A stretch of 7,156 nucleotides of DNA from an uncultured Ruminococcus sp. (GTDB lineage Bacteria > Bacillota > Clostridia > Oscillospirales > Acutalibacteraceae). Positions 1 through 6,341 of the stretch are shown piece by piece. How positions within the stretch are numbered: position 1 is the first letter of the stretch; the number at the start of each line of letters is the position of its first letter. The position numbers were made by a program, and so were the translations under genes. Under the pieces are notes generated by a model. That model saw only the letters and a program-made list of their open reading frames with translations. It had not been told where the DNA came from and made no database searches. The stretch covers positions 1-7,156 of the forward strand of contig CACXGH010000171.1 of assembly GCA_902767175.1 (NCBI GenBank), in the 5' to 3' direction.

Positions 1-75
1 AGGAGCTAAAGCTCCCCGACGTCTGTTGACGGCGTCGCTCGCTCCAATCAAGCGAGCTTGTTGGAGCTTTGCTCC
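1..75. repeat. GC-rich cluster of inverted repeats
   Basis: The stretch is almost entirely self-complementary. GGAGC/GCTCC pairs at 2-6/11-15 around TAAA, and again at 63-67/71-75 around TTT. CGACG/CGTCG pairs at 17-21/33-37. GCTCCAA (41-47) pairs with TTGGAGC (61-67) and encloses CAAG/CTTG (49-52/57-60) with a CGAG loop. GCTCGCT/AGCGAGC (37-43/51-57) is a competing 7-bp stem. The first and last hairpins are also near-copies in inverted orientation. No coding frame or U-tract fits, so I read it as an extragenic palindromic repeat or a MITE-like remnant cut by the window edge. The first eight bases recur at 7149-7156. Family identity is unknown. Confidence 0.6.
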
Positions 76-88
76 TTGTTTAAAAAGC

Positions 89-127
89 CCGAATGTCAGA
101 TATACCTGACATTCGGTTTTTATTTTT
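89..127 (+). terminator. Rho-independent terminator of an upstream gene outside the window
   Basis: A perfect 11-bp stem, CCGAATGTCAG (89-99) and CTGACATTCGG (106-116), closes a six-base loop and is followed directly by TTTTTATTTTT (117-127). No complete gene ends before it here, so it most likely terminates plus-strand transcription entering from the left. It insulates the gpx promoter that starts 25 bp downstream. Confidence 0.85.
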
Positions 128-151
128 CTTTGAAAAAATATAAGAAAAGTA

Positions 152-179
152 TTGACAAACAAAGTATATATGATAAAAT
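152..179 (+). promoter_or_regulatory. Vegetative (sigma-A type) promoter of gpx
   Basis: A perfect -35 hexamer TTGACA (152-157) is followed after 16 bp by TAAAAT (174-179). The TG at 171-172 gives an extended -10 (TGATAAAAT). The surrounding DNA is very AT-rich. Transcription should begin near 186, leaving a leader of about 50 nt before the AGGAGG at 221-226. The match is strong enough to predict substantial expression in growing cells. No operator palindrome is evident. Confidence 0.75.
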
Positions 180-234
180 ATAATTGTATAAAATATAAAA
201 ATGCTGCGGCAAAATAAAAAAGGAGGAACACAGT

Positions 235-777
235 ATGAGCTTTTATGATTATTCGGTACCGAAACCGAACGGGGAAGAGGTATCAATGAAGGAGTTTGAG
301 GGAAAGGTAGTTATTGTCGTAAATACGGCTACAGGCTGCGGATTTACGCCCCACTATAAGCCCCTTGAGGAAATGTATGAAAAATATCACGATAAGGGAC
401 TTGAAATAGTCGATGTACCCTGCAACCAATTTGCAGGTCAGACTCCCGGAACAGACGAGGAAATACATGAATTCTGTGCACTCAAATATAACACACAGTT
501 CCCTCAGATGAAAAAATCCGATGTCAACGGCGAAAATGCTCTCGAGCTTTTCAACTTTCTCAAGCAGGAGCAGGGCTTTAAGGGTTTTGGAAAGGGCGTC
601 AAGGCTTTTGCAATGGATAAGGTGCTAAAGTCGGTCGATAAGGATTATAAGAACAACCCCGATATCAAATGGAATTTTACTAAATTCGTTGTTGACCGCA
701 GCGGCAAGGTCGTTGCACGTTTTGAGCCGACAGAGGACATGAAAAAGCTTGAAAAGCTTGTCGCTGAGCTTATCTGA
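235..777 (+). CDS. gpx: Glutathione peroxidase family protein, Cys type, probably a thioredoxin-dependent peroxidase
   Basis: This 180-residue protein has the thioredoxin-fold GPx layout. The peroxidatic cysteine is C35 in NTATGCGFTPHY, where animal enzymes carry selenocysteine. The CNQFAGQTPG block (63-72) supplies the catalytic Gln, probably Q69. WNFTKF (146-151) supplies the catalytic Trp and Asn. C81 in EFCALKY sits where non-selenium GPx enzymes keep the resolving cysteine, so a 2-Cys mechanism reduced by thioredoxin is likelier than glutathione use; that is inference from the family. Usual NQFGxQEPG is altered at A67 and T70. A Lys-rich segment at 114-145 precedes the Trp motif and looks longer than in compact members. 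There is no signal peptide, so it should be cytosolic peroxide defence. The ATG has AGGAGG eight bases upstream. It is a single-gene unit between its own promoter and the terminator at 882-927. Confidence 0.93.
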   Translation: MSFYDYSVPKPNGEEVSMKEFEGKVVIVVNTATGCGFTPHYKPLEEMYEKYHDKGLEIVDVPCNQFAGQTPGTDEEIHEFCALKYNTQFPQMKKSDVNGENALELFNFLKQEQGFKGFGKGVKAFAMDKVLKSVDKDYKNNPDIKWNFTKFVVDRSGKVVARFEPTEDMKKLEKLVAELI

Positions 778-881
778 TACTGCTATTGAAAGCAGACCTT
801 TCTACTATTAATGGGAGTCTGGTATTAAATAATCATATACAACAATATTCACCTGTATCATTCACTTGTTTACCCCATATC

Positions 882-927
882 AAAAAACCGTAACAGGATA
901 GTTCTGCTGTCCTGTTACGGCTTTTTT
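882..927. terminator. Bidirectional rho-independent terminator between gpx and the spoIIA operon
   Basis: A perfect 11-bp stem, CCGTAACAGGA (888-898) and TCCTGTTACGG (910-920), is flanked by six A on the left (882-887) and six T on the right (922-927). It therefore has a U-tract in both directions. It lies 105 bp past the gpx stop and 106 bp past the sigF stop, and can end both convergent transcripts. Confidence 0.9.
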
Positions 928-1032
928 GTTTTATTCTTATCCGCCGAAATCCTGCCGTGTCGTCAAAAAGCGGTGCATAAGGGATGTGTGGGAGGATTGC
1001 TGAAAAATTATCACGCACTGTTTTACGCACCA

Positions 1033-1689
1033 TTAGCCTGTCAGCCTTTCACGAAGGTACAGGAGCAGTTTTTTCTCCCGGCGTGATACCTGTACCTGTG
1101 TCATACCGAGTATTTCTCCTGCTTTGCTCTGTGTCAGCCCTTTGTAAAATCTCAGTTTTATCAGTGTTCTGTCCCTTTCGTCAAGCCGTGCAAGCTCACT
1201 TGACAGGGCAATATGCTCTGTCAGTTCCTCGTCGGGTGACTCTGTCGGTATGTCCGTCTGGCTTTCACCGTCCTCATCAGACATCGTAAGAGACATCGGC
1301 TGATGTCCTGCATTCAGCGCTTCGGCTGTCTGCTCAACAGAAAGCTGCAATCTTTCGGCAAGCTCACTTATCGAAGGCTCTCTGCCTGTTTCGGAAATAA
1401 TGCTCTGTACCTCTCTTGCTGCTTTTAATGAAAGCTCCCTCAGTCCTCTTGATACCTTCAATGAGCCGCCGTCCCTGAACAGTTTTTTTATCTCACCTAA
1501 AATAACAGGCACGGCATAGGTGGAAAATCTGTTTCCGAGACTTTTATCAAATTTTTCCGCAGCCTTCACAAGACCGAGACAGCCTGCCTGAAATAAGTCA
1601 TCGTATTCGATTCCCTTTCCCTTAAAGCGCTTTGCACAGGCATGAACAAGCCCGAGATGTTCTTCTGCCGAAAAGCTGTCCTCAGCCAT
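1033..1689 (-). CDS. sigF: RNA polymerase sigma-F factor, first forespore sigma factor
   Basis: This 218-residue sigma-70 family protein directs early forespore transcription once released from SpoIIAB. Region 2 is clear: YDDLFQAGCLGLVKAAEKFD (29-48), then RFSTYAVPVILGEIKKLFRD (54-73) and KVSR (78-81). Region 3 includes REPSISELAERL (103-114). The region 4 helix-turn-helix spans about 185-207 and ends in QVQVSRREKK, matching the Bacillus protein there. The family alone cannot separate sigma-F from sigma-G or sigma-B; the place behind spoIIAA-spoIIAB settles it. It is short at the N-terminus: Bacillus sigma-F has about 255 residues, and roughly 30 residues before region 2.1 are missing. The start is fixed by an AGGAGG seven bases upstream and an in-frame TGA at 1707-1705. 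The ATG overlaps the spoIIAB stop by 8 bp, suggesting translational coupling. Confidence 0.95.
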   Translation of the reverse strand: MAEDSFSAEEHLGLVHACAKRFKGKGIEYDDLFQAGCLGLVKAAEKFDKSLGNRFSTYAVPVILGEIKKLFRDGGSLKVSRGLRELSLKAAREVQSIISETGREPSISELAERLQLSVEQTAEALNAGHQPMSLTMSDEDGESQTDIPTESPDEELTEHIALSSELARLDERDRTLIKLRFYKGLTQSKAGEILGMTQVQVSRREKKLLLYLRERLTG

Positions 1690-2125
1690 TGCTAAGCCTC
1701 CTGCTCAGTCTCTTTGTAAGTGTGACTGTCGTACCTTTTTGCGGCTTTGAACGTACACTGAGCTTATCGGAAAAACTCTGCATTAAGGCGAATCCGAGAC
1801 CTGCCCTGTCATCACCCGGCGCTGTAGTGTAAAGCGGCTCCATAGCCTGTTTTATGTTCTCAATTCCGCAGCCGCTGTCATGTATACGGACAATAACACA
1901 GTTGTCTGAGGTGAGCCTGACATTTACCGATATTTTTCCGATACTGTCCTTATATGCGTGTACAACGCAGTTGGTAACTGCCTCAGATACAGCGGTCTTT
2001 ATGTCGTTCAGCTCACCGATGGTCGGGTCAAGCTGTGCGACAAATGCCGAAACAGCCGAACGTGCAAAGCTTTCATTTGAAGAACGGCTCTCAAAGGTCA
2101 TGCTCATTTCATTTACAACTGTCAC
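1682..2125 (-). CDS. spoIIAB: Anti-sigma-F factor and serine kinase SpoIIAB
   Basis: This 147-residue GHKL ATPase holds sigma-F inactive and phosphorylates SpoIIAA. It aligns almost end to end with Bacillus SpoIIAB, shifted by two residues early on. NESFAR (17-22) contains R22, matching the Bacillus arginine that contacts sigma-F. The N box EAVTN (48-52) has the catalytic Glu and the Mg-binding Asn. The G1 box is DSGCGI (83-88), the ATP lid carries PLYTTAP (97-103), and the G2 box is RAGLGF (107-112). The start is GTG, chosen because AGGAG lies seven bases upstream and the N-terminus then fits the family. It overlaps spoIIAA by 17 bp and sigF by 8 bp, so the three products are probably made at coupled rates. 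It acts in the predivisional cell and forespore. Confidence 0.96.
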   Translation of the reverse strand: MTVVNEMSMTFESRSSNESFARSAVSAFVAQLDPTIGELNDIKTAVSEAVTNCVVHAYKDSIGKISVNVRLTSDNCVIVRIHDSGCGIENIKQAMEPLYTTAPGDDRAGLGFALMQSFSDKLSVRSKPQKGTTVTLTKRLSRRLSNG

Positions 2126-2489
2126 AGATAGTCTCCTGCCTTTCCTTAATTATAATGTTAAGTGCGCCAAGCCCCGAAAGTATCATCACTTTTTCAAGTG
2201 CTTCGGGAACATTTACTACCTTGAGATATCCCCCGTATAGTCCCATAAGCCTGTAACGCCCCATGATGAGACCAATTCCCGAGCTGTCCATAAAGCTGAC
2301 AGAGGAAAAGTCAAGTCTCAGTTCATGGGGCTTTTTCTGCTGAATAAGACGGTCTGTCTGCTCTCTGATGCCTTTGGCATTATGGTGGTCTATATCACCG
2401 AAAAGCTGTACCGTCATGACGTTGCCCTCAAAGCTTACTTTGGTGTTCAAACCTCTCACGCTCCTGTTTATATTATTCGGCTTTTTCAT
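2109..2489 (-). CDS. spoIIAA: Anti-anti-sigma factor SpoIIAA (STAS domain)
   Basis: This 126-residue STAS-domain protein binds SpoIIAB and frees sigma-F when dephosphorylated by SpoIIE. The signature FMDSSGIGLIMGRYR (66-80) contains the phosphorylated serine, S70, equivalent to S58 in Bacillus. LFGDIDHHNA (29-38) matches the Bacillus LTGELDHH segment. The start is uncertain. The ATG at 2489 has no Shine-Dalgarno; the upstream bases are only A and T. A TTG at 2450-2448 has AGGAG ten bases before it and would give 113 residues, closer to the 117 of Bacillus SpoIIAA and aligned at the N-terminus. I list the longer frame but think the TTG is quite possible. It is the first gene of the operon and overlaps spoIIAB by 17 bp. 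Confidence 0.93.
   Translation of the reverse strand: MKKPNNINRSVRGLNTKVSFEGNVMTVQLFGDIDHHNAKGIREQTDRLIQQKKPHELRLDFSSVSFMDSSGIGLIMGRYRLMGLYGGYLKVVNVPEALEKVMILSGLGALNIIIKERQETICDSCK
2451..2465 (-). promoter_or_regulatory. Ribosome binding site inside the annotated spoIIAA frame
   Basis: On the minus strand AGGAG lies at 2465-2461, ten bases upstream of an in-frame TTG at 2450. No purine-rich site precedes the ATG at 2489. This is the only plausible Shine-Dalgarno near the start of spoIIAA, and it supports initiation at the TTG. The spacing is slightly long, so the call is tentative. Confidence 0.4.
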
Positions 2490-2551
2490 ATTATCATATA
2501 TAATATGAATAATTTGCAGAATTAAGGAAGCGCTGAGCCGTAAGGCGTAAT

Positions 2552-2580
2552 TTATTCATCGGTTCCTTTAAGGATTCTAT
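2552..2580 (-). promoter_or_regulatory. Possible sigma-H type promoter of the spoIIA operon
   Basis: On the minus strand GATGAATAA (2560-2552) fits the Bacillus sigma-H -10 pattern RnnGAATww exactly. Eleven bases upstream, ATAGAATCC (2580-2572) is a poor match to RnAGGAwww, with AGAA instead of AGGA. Bacillus spoIIA is sigma-H dependent, so the placement is sensible, with a leader of roughly 55-95 nt depending on the start codon. I see no Spo0A box (TGTCGAA or its complement) between 2490 and 2656. Confidence 0.3.
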
Positions 2581-2656
2581 AGTTTTATTCAGAGGGAATA
2601 AAGAGGAAAGGGAAGGAATATAAATGGATAGAAAACAATAAGAGAGGGTGCAGGAC

Positions 2657-4195
2657 ATGGAATATCAGCTTACAAAAGAAATATGCCCCGTCAACGAAAC
2701 TCTTTTAGACGGGACAAAGGAACAGCCGATAGATATTGAGCTGAATCTGCCGGACTACTGTCCGGATATCGAAAGAATACTCAAGTGCAGAGTAAGTCCG
2801 GGTATTACAGGCAGGAATATCTCAGGTGATATGCTTGAAATAAACGGAAATGCGCTGATAAGCCTTTATTATCTTGACTCAAGAAAGCAGGCGATAAGGC
2901 TTTGTGAGCATACAAGCCCGTTTTCTTGCAGTTTTCCTGTTAAATCCCCGTCAGCAGATGCGATATCTTCAGTCAGACTCAGAACGGAATATATCAACTG
3001 CCGTGCAGTAAGTCCGAGAAGGGCGGATATACACGGCGCTTTTTCGGTTATTGTATCTGTAACGGCAGGCAGGGAACAGGAATATTTCACCGAAATAGTC
3101 GGCGACGATATCCGTCAGAGACGAAGAACAGAGACCGTCAGCAGACTGTGCGGAAGCAGTCAGCAGCAGTTTTCGGTCACAGAGGTGCTTGATATCGGTC
3201 AGGGCAGGGGAATGCCTGAAAGTATCCTGAGGAGTGAGCTTTCGGTAAGCTGTGACAGCGTCAAGGCACTCACGGACAAGCTGATGATAAACGGTGAAGT
3301 CGTGCTGAGGATCCTGTATATTACCGACCTCGAAACAGGCGCACAGGATACAATGACATTCAATGTACCGTTCTCTCAGGTGCTTGATGCAAAGGGCGTA
3401 ACAGACAGCACCGTTAATGAGGTAAAGCTTGAAGTAATGAATTATTCGGCTGCTCTTAAATCAGAATATGATGAAAACAGCACTCTTGTTACCCTTGATG
3501 CAAGACTTTGTGCGTGTGTCACAGCCTGTGAGGATATGGAAATATCCATAATTGAAGACGCCTATTCTACCGAATATAATATAGACCTTTCCTACAGGCA
3601 GTATAAGCTGACAAGACTTGCGGCTCTCCTTAACAGCTCAGCCTATGCAGAGGCTCAGCTCTCAACGGGTGACAGCAGCATAACACAGATACTTGACCTG
3701 TGGTGCGAACAGGTGAGCTGTATCAGTGTTTATGAGAATGACAGTTTTTCGGTAAGGGGAAAGCTTAGCTGCTGTATGTTTGCGCTCGATAACGAAGGAG
3801 TACCGTTCTATATAGAGAGACCTGTGGAGTTTTCTGCATCTCCCGAGATACCCGCCGACCTTATTAATCCGACATCATCGGCAGATGTCAGCGTTAAGGG
3901 TGTATCATTCAGAATTACGGGCGACAATACCATTGATATAAAGGCGGAGCTGAGAATTTCAGGCGCTGTGTATGATAATATCAGACTCAAGGGCGTGGAC
4001 TCGGCAGAAGCGGCAGAGGATAACTGCCGGCAGAAGGATAAGGCGGCGGCTCTTACGCTTTACTATGCCGATGAGGGAGAAAGTCTTTGGGATATCGCCC
4101 GTGCATACTGTACCTCAACTGAGGCTATTATGCTTGAAAATGAAATGACAGACGATGTTATAACGGCAAGAGGTATGATACTGATACCGATGTGA
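2657..4195 (+). CDS. sipL: SipL-like SpoIVA-interacting protein (DUF3794/SPOCS repeats plus C-terminal LysM)
   Basis: This 512-residue protein shows three degenerate beta-rich DUF3794 (SPOCS) units at roughly 25-110, 165-265 and 305-400. Each has a recognisable core strand: MLEINGNALISLYYLD, KLMINGEVVLRILYITD and SFSVRGKLSCCMFALD. The N-terminal unit has the family-like LPDYCPDIERIL. The last 47 residues are a LysM domain (DEGESLWDIARAY, ending MILIPM). In Clostridioides difficile, SipL has the same plan, binds SpoIVA through its LysM region and is needed for coat localisation around the forespore. I infer the same mother-cell role. There is no signal peptide or membrane segment. The ATG at 2657 is preferred over the in-frame GTG at 2648 because GAGAGGG lies eight bases before it and MEYQ fits the family. 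spoIVA follows after 22 bp, almost certainly in the same transcript. Confidence 0.88.
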   Translation: MEYQLTKEICPVNETLLDGTKEQPIDIELNLPDYCPDIERILKCRVSPGITGRNISGDMLEINGNALISLYYLDSRKQAIRLCEHTSPFSCSFPVKSPSADAISSVRLRTEYINCRAVSPRRADIHGAFSVIVSVTAGREQEYFTEIVGDDIRQRRRTETVSRLCGSSQQQFSVTEVLDIGQGRGMPESILRSELSVSCDSVKALTDKLMINGEVVLRILYITDLETGAQDTMTFNVPFSQVLDAKGVTDSTVNEVKLEVMNYSAALKSEYDENSTLVTLDARLCACVTACEDMEISIIEDAYSTEYNIDLSYRQYKLTRLAALLNSSAYAEAQLSTGDSSITQILDLWCEQVSCISVYENDSFSVRGKLSCCMFALDNEGVPFYIERPVEFSASPEIPADLINPTSSADVSVKGVSFRITGDNTIDIKAELRISGAVYDNIRLKGVDSAEAAEDNCRQKDKAAALTLYYADEGESLWDIARAYCTSTEAIMLENEMTDDVITARGMILIPM

Positions 4196-4217
4196 CAGAC
4201 AGGAGGAGATACCGTTT

Positions 4218-5696
4218 ATGGAAGAACTTAATATATACAGAGATATTTCACAGCGGACTAACGGTGATATTTATCTGGGCATTGTAGGGCCTGTGCGGAC
4301 GGGAAAGTCTACATTTATAAAGAGATTTATGGATTCCCTTGTTATACCGAATATAACGGATCCCGACAGCAGGGAAAGGGCAAATGACGAACTGCCCCAG
4401 TCTGCTGCAGGCAGAACTATAATGACGACAGAGCCTAAGTTTATCCCTGAAAACGCTGTTGAAGTTTCTCTTGAGGGCAATGCTACTTTCAGAGTGAGAA
4501 TGATAGACTGTGTAGGCTATATAGTACCCGGTGCTTTGGGCTACATAGAGGACGAAGCACCGAGAATGGTAAAAACACCATGGTTTGACGAGGCGATTCC
4601 GTTTGATATGGCAGCCGAGCTTGGCACAAGAAAGGTCATTACCGACCATTCAACAATTGGTCTTGTTGTTACAACAGACGGAAGTATAAGCGATATTCAG
4701 AGGGAGGACTATGAAGATGCAGAGGAGAGAGTGATAAAGGAGTTAAAGGATATAAATAAGCCGTTTATTGTCCTTCTCAATTCCGTTGAGCCGAGATCTG
4801 CCGAGACTGTAAGGCTCTCTGAGGAGCTGAGCGAAAAATACGGTGTGCCTGTTGAGCCTGTAAGCTGCATGGAGCTTGACGAGCATGAAATAAAGCGTAT
4901 CCTTGGCAGGGTGCTGTTTGAATTTCCCGTTAAGGAAATAAAGGTCGATATGCCGAAATGGGTGTCGGCACTTGAAAAGGACCATTGGCTCAGGAGCAAG
5001 GTCTTTTCAGTGATCCAGACGGGCGCACAGAATGCACGGAGGCTCCGTGAGGTCAGCGGCATTGCGGACAGCATTGCGGAATGTGAGTATGTATTAAGGG
5101 CTGAGACCTCGGCGGTAGATCTGGGAAGCGGTCATGCAAGGATAAGGGTAGAGCTTGACGGCTCATTGTTCTATAAGGTGCTTGGAGAGAAAACAGGCTT
5201 TGAGATAAGTGACGAGGGAGCATTGCTTGATGTCATGCTGGGATTGTCTGAGGTGAGAAAAAAGTATGACAGACTGAAACAGGCTTATGAGGACGTCAAC
5301 GAAACAGGCTACGGTATTGTCATGCCTACAATGGAGGAGCTGACTCTTGAAGAGCCTGAAATAATCAGACAGGGCGGAAGATACGGAGTAAGACTGCGAG
5401 CAAATGCGCCTTCAATTCACATGATGAAGACAACTATAAAGACAGAGATAACGCCGATAGTAGGCTCAGAGCAGCAGTCCGAGGAGCTTGTAGGGTATCT
5501 TCTCAAGGAGTTTGAGGAGGAGCCTGCAAAGATATGGAGCTCGGATATTTTCGGAAAATCACTGCATGAGCTTGTCAACGAAGGGCTGCAGAATAAGCTG
5601 TACCGAATGCCTGCCGATGCACGCAGAAAGATGAAGGAGACTATCGAAAAGGTAATAAATGACGGCTGCAACGGGTTGATATGCATTATTCTGTAA
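4218..5696 (+). CDS. spoIVA: Stage IV sporulation protein A, coat morphogenetic ATPase
   Basis: SpoIVA hydrolyses ATP to polymerise into the basal layer of the spore coat on the mother-cell face of the outer forespore membrane. The protein has 492 residues, the same as Bacillus SpoIVA, with identical numbering of key residues. The Walker A is GPVRTGKST (24-32) with K30. The sensor threonines are T70 and T71 in TIMTTEPKF. The Walker B aspartate is D97 in MIDCVGY. The TRAFAC-like N-terminal domain runs to about residue 240, then come the middle and C-terminal assembly domains, with EEPEIIRQGGRYGVRL and the conserved tail GLICIIL, which in Bacillus is the membrane-targeting end. The start is supported by AGGAGGAG at 4201-4208, slightly far from the ATG. 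It directly follows sipL, its predicted partner. No truncation or frameshift is seen. Confidence 0.98.
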   Translation: MEELNIYRDISQRTNGDIYLGIVGPVRTGKSTFIKRFMDSLVIPNITDPDSRERANDELPQSAAGRTIMTTEPKFIPENAVEVSLEGNATFRVRMIDCVGYIVPGALGYIEDEAPRMVKTPWFDEAIPFDMAAELGTRKVITDHSTIGLVVTTDGSISDIQREDYEDAEERVIKELKDINKPFIVLLNSVEPRSAETVRLSEELSEKYGVPVEPVSCMELDEHEIKRILGRVLFEFPVKEIKVDMPKWVSALEKDHWLRSKVFSVIQTGAQNARRLREVSGIADSIAECEYVLRAETSAVDLGSGHARIRVELDGSLFYKVLGEKTGFEISDEGALLDVMLGLSEVRKKYDRLKQAYEDVNETGYGIVMPTMEELTLEEPEIIRQGGRYGVRLRANAPSIHMMKTTIKTEITPIVGSEQQSEELVGYLLKEFEEEPAKIWSSDIFGKSLHELVNEGLQNKLYRMPADARRKMKETIEKVINDGCNGLICIIL

Positions 5697-5730
5697 TATT
5701 CATGCCTGCAGGCGGTAAGGAGGAGCGGTA

Positions 5731-6237
5731 TTGAAGGAGAAGGCATTCTGGAGCAGTATCGCAGGCTTTTTTATCGTATCGCTTGCAGGTACTGTATGTC
5801 ATTATCTTTATGAGCTGTCGGGGGATAATTTATTAGTCGGTATATTTACTCCGATAAATGAGAGTGTATGGGAACATCTGAAGCTTTTGCTTTATCCTGT
5901 TCTTCTGTATACTGCTGTAGAATATTTTATATACGGAAGAAAGATACAGGGCTTTGTATATTCAAGGGTAATGGGTTTGCTCGCAGGACTTATATTTATT
6001 CCGATAAGCTTTTATGCTTATAATATTTTTACCCGTAATAATATAGCCGCAGCAGATATTATGATATACTATATTTCTGTAGTGATCGTATTTTTTATCG
6101 GAGCTGAAAGGATTATATCGGGGAAGGACAATGCGTGGAATAAAAACAAACAGGCAGCGGTAATAATTGCAGGGCTTATACTGGTGTTTACCGTACTGAC
6201 TTTTTTCAAACCCGATACGGCTCTGTTCCAACCATGA
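5731..6237 (+). CDS. Five-helix membrane protein of unknown function, DUF6512-like
   Basis: This 168-residue integral membrane protein has hydrophobic segments near 7-29, 50-68, 78-99, 107-124 and 141-161. The recognisable block is HYLYELSG (24-31) followed by FTPINESVWEHLK (39-51), which I associate with DUF6512; no function is established for that family. The start is TTG, supported by AAGGAGGAG at 5717-5725 with seven bases between AGGAGG and TTG; no in-frame ATG gives a comparable product. It begins 34 bp after spoIVA with no terminator between, so it may be read with sipL-spoIVA in the mother cell. A perfect palindrome GCCTGCAGGC (5704-5713) lies in the gap. The short basic N-terminus suggests it faces the cytoplasm. 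A sporulation role is only inferred from position. Confidence 0.8.
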   Translation: MKEKAFWSSIAGFFIVSLAGTVCHYLYELSGDNLLVGIFTPINESVWEHLKLLLYPVLLYTAVEYFIYGRKIQGFVYSRVMGLLAGLIFIPISFYAYNIFTRNNIAAADIMIYYISVVIVFFIGAERIISGKDNAWNKNKQAAVIIAGLILVFTVLTFFKPDTALFQP

Positions 6238-6255
6238 AAATATTAGTATTAAGGG

Positions 6256-6284
6256 TTGATTATTCTGAGCTATGGGAGTAGAAT
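6256..6284 (+). promoter_or_regulatory. Probable sigma-A type promoter of the cyclophilin gene
   Basis: TTGATT (6256-6261) and TAGAAT (6279-6284) are separated by 17 bp, with four and five matches to the consensus hexamers. The start would be near 6291, giving a leader of about 50 nt. An 8-bp inverted repeat, ATTATTCT (6259-6266) and AGAATAAT (6280-6287), overlaps both hexamers. A second small hairpin, AGCCG/CGGCT (6296-6300/6311-6315), lies in the leader and lacks a T-tract. The 104-bp gap after the previous gene suggests independent transcription. Confidence 0.5.
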
Positions 6285-6341
6285 AATAGATGAAAAGCCG
6301 CAGTCTCTGACGGCTGAAAATAACTAAAGGAAGGCGATAAT

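Noticed and set aside
780..825. Small inverted repeats after gpx (CTGC/GCAG, CAGAC/GTCTG)
   Set aside because: They are short, overlapping and lack a T-tract; the strong terminator at 882-927 already explains transcript end.
833..1033. 66-codon minus-strand frame whose ATG overlaps the sigF stop (TAATG)
   Set aside because: The overlap looks like coupling, but the frame runs straight through the 882-927 terminator, has no recognisable domain, and its composition does not look coding.
1854..2256. Plus-strand frames opposite spoIIAB and spoIIAA
   Set aside because: They are antisense to well-supported genes, lack ribosome sites and give cysteine- and serine-rich protein unlike any family I know.
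2551..2584. Possible sigma-E or sigma-A promoter for sipL (TATAGT at 2578-2583)
   Set aside because: The -10 is fair, but the upstream TTCATC is a poor -35, and neither element fits the sigma-E pattern well enough to list.
4248..5074. Several minus-strand frames opposite spoIVA
   Set aside because: They are fully inside a conserved gene on the other strand, with no ribosome site or domain; they arise from codon bias.
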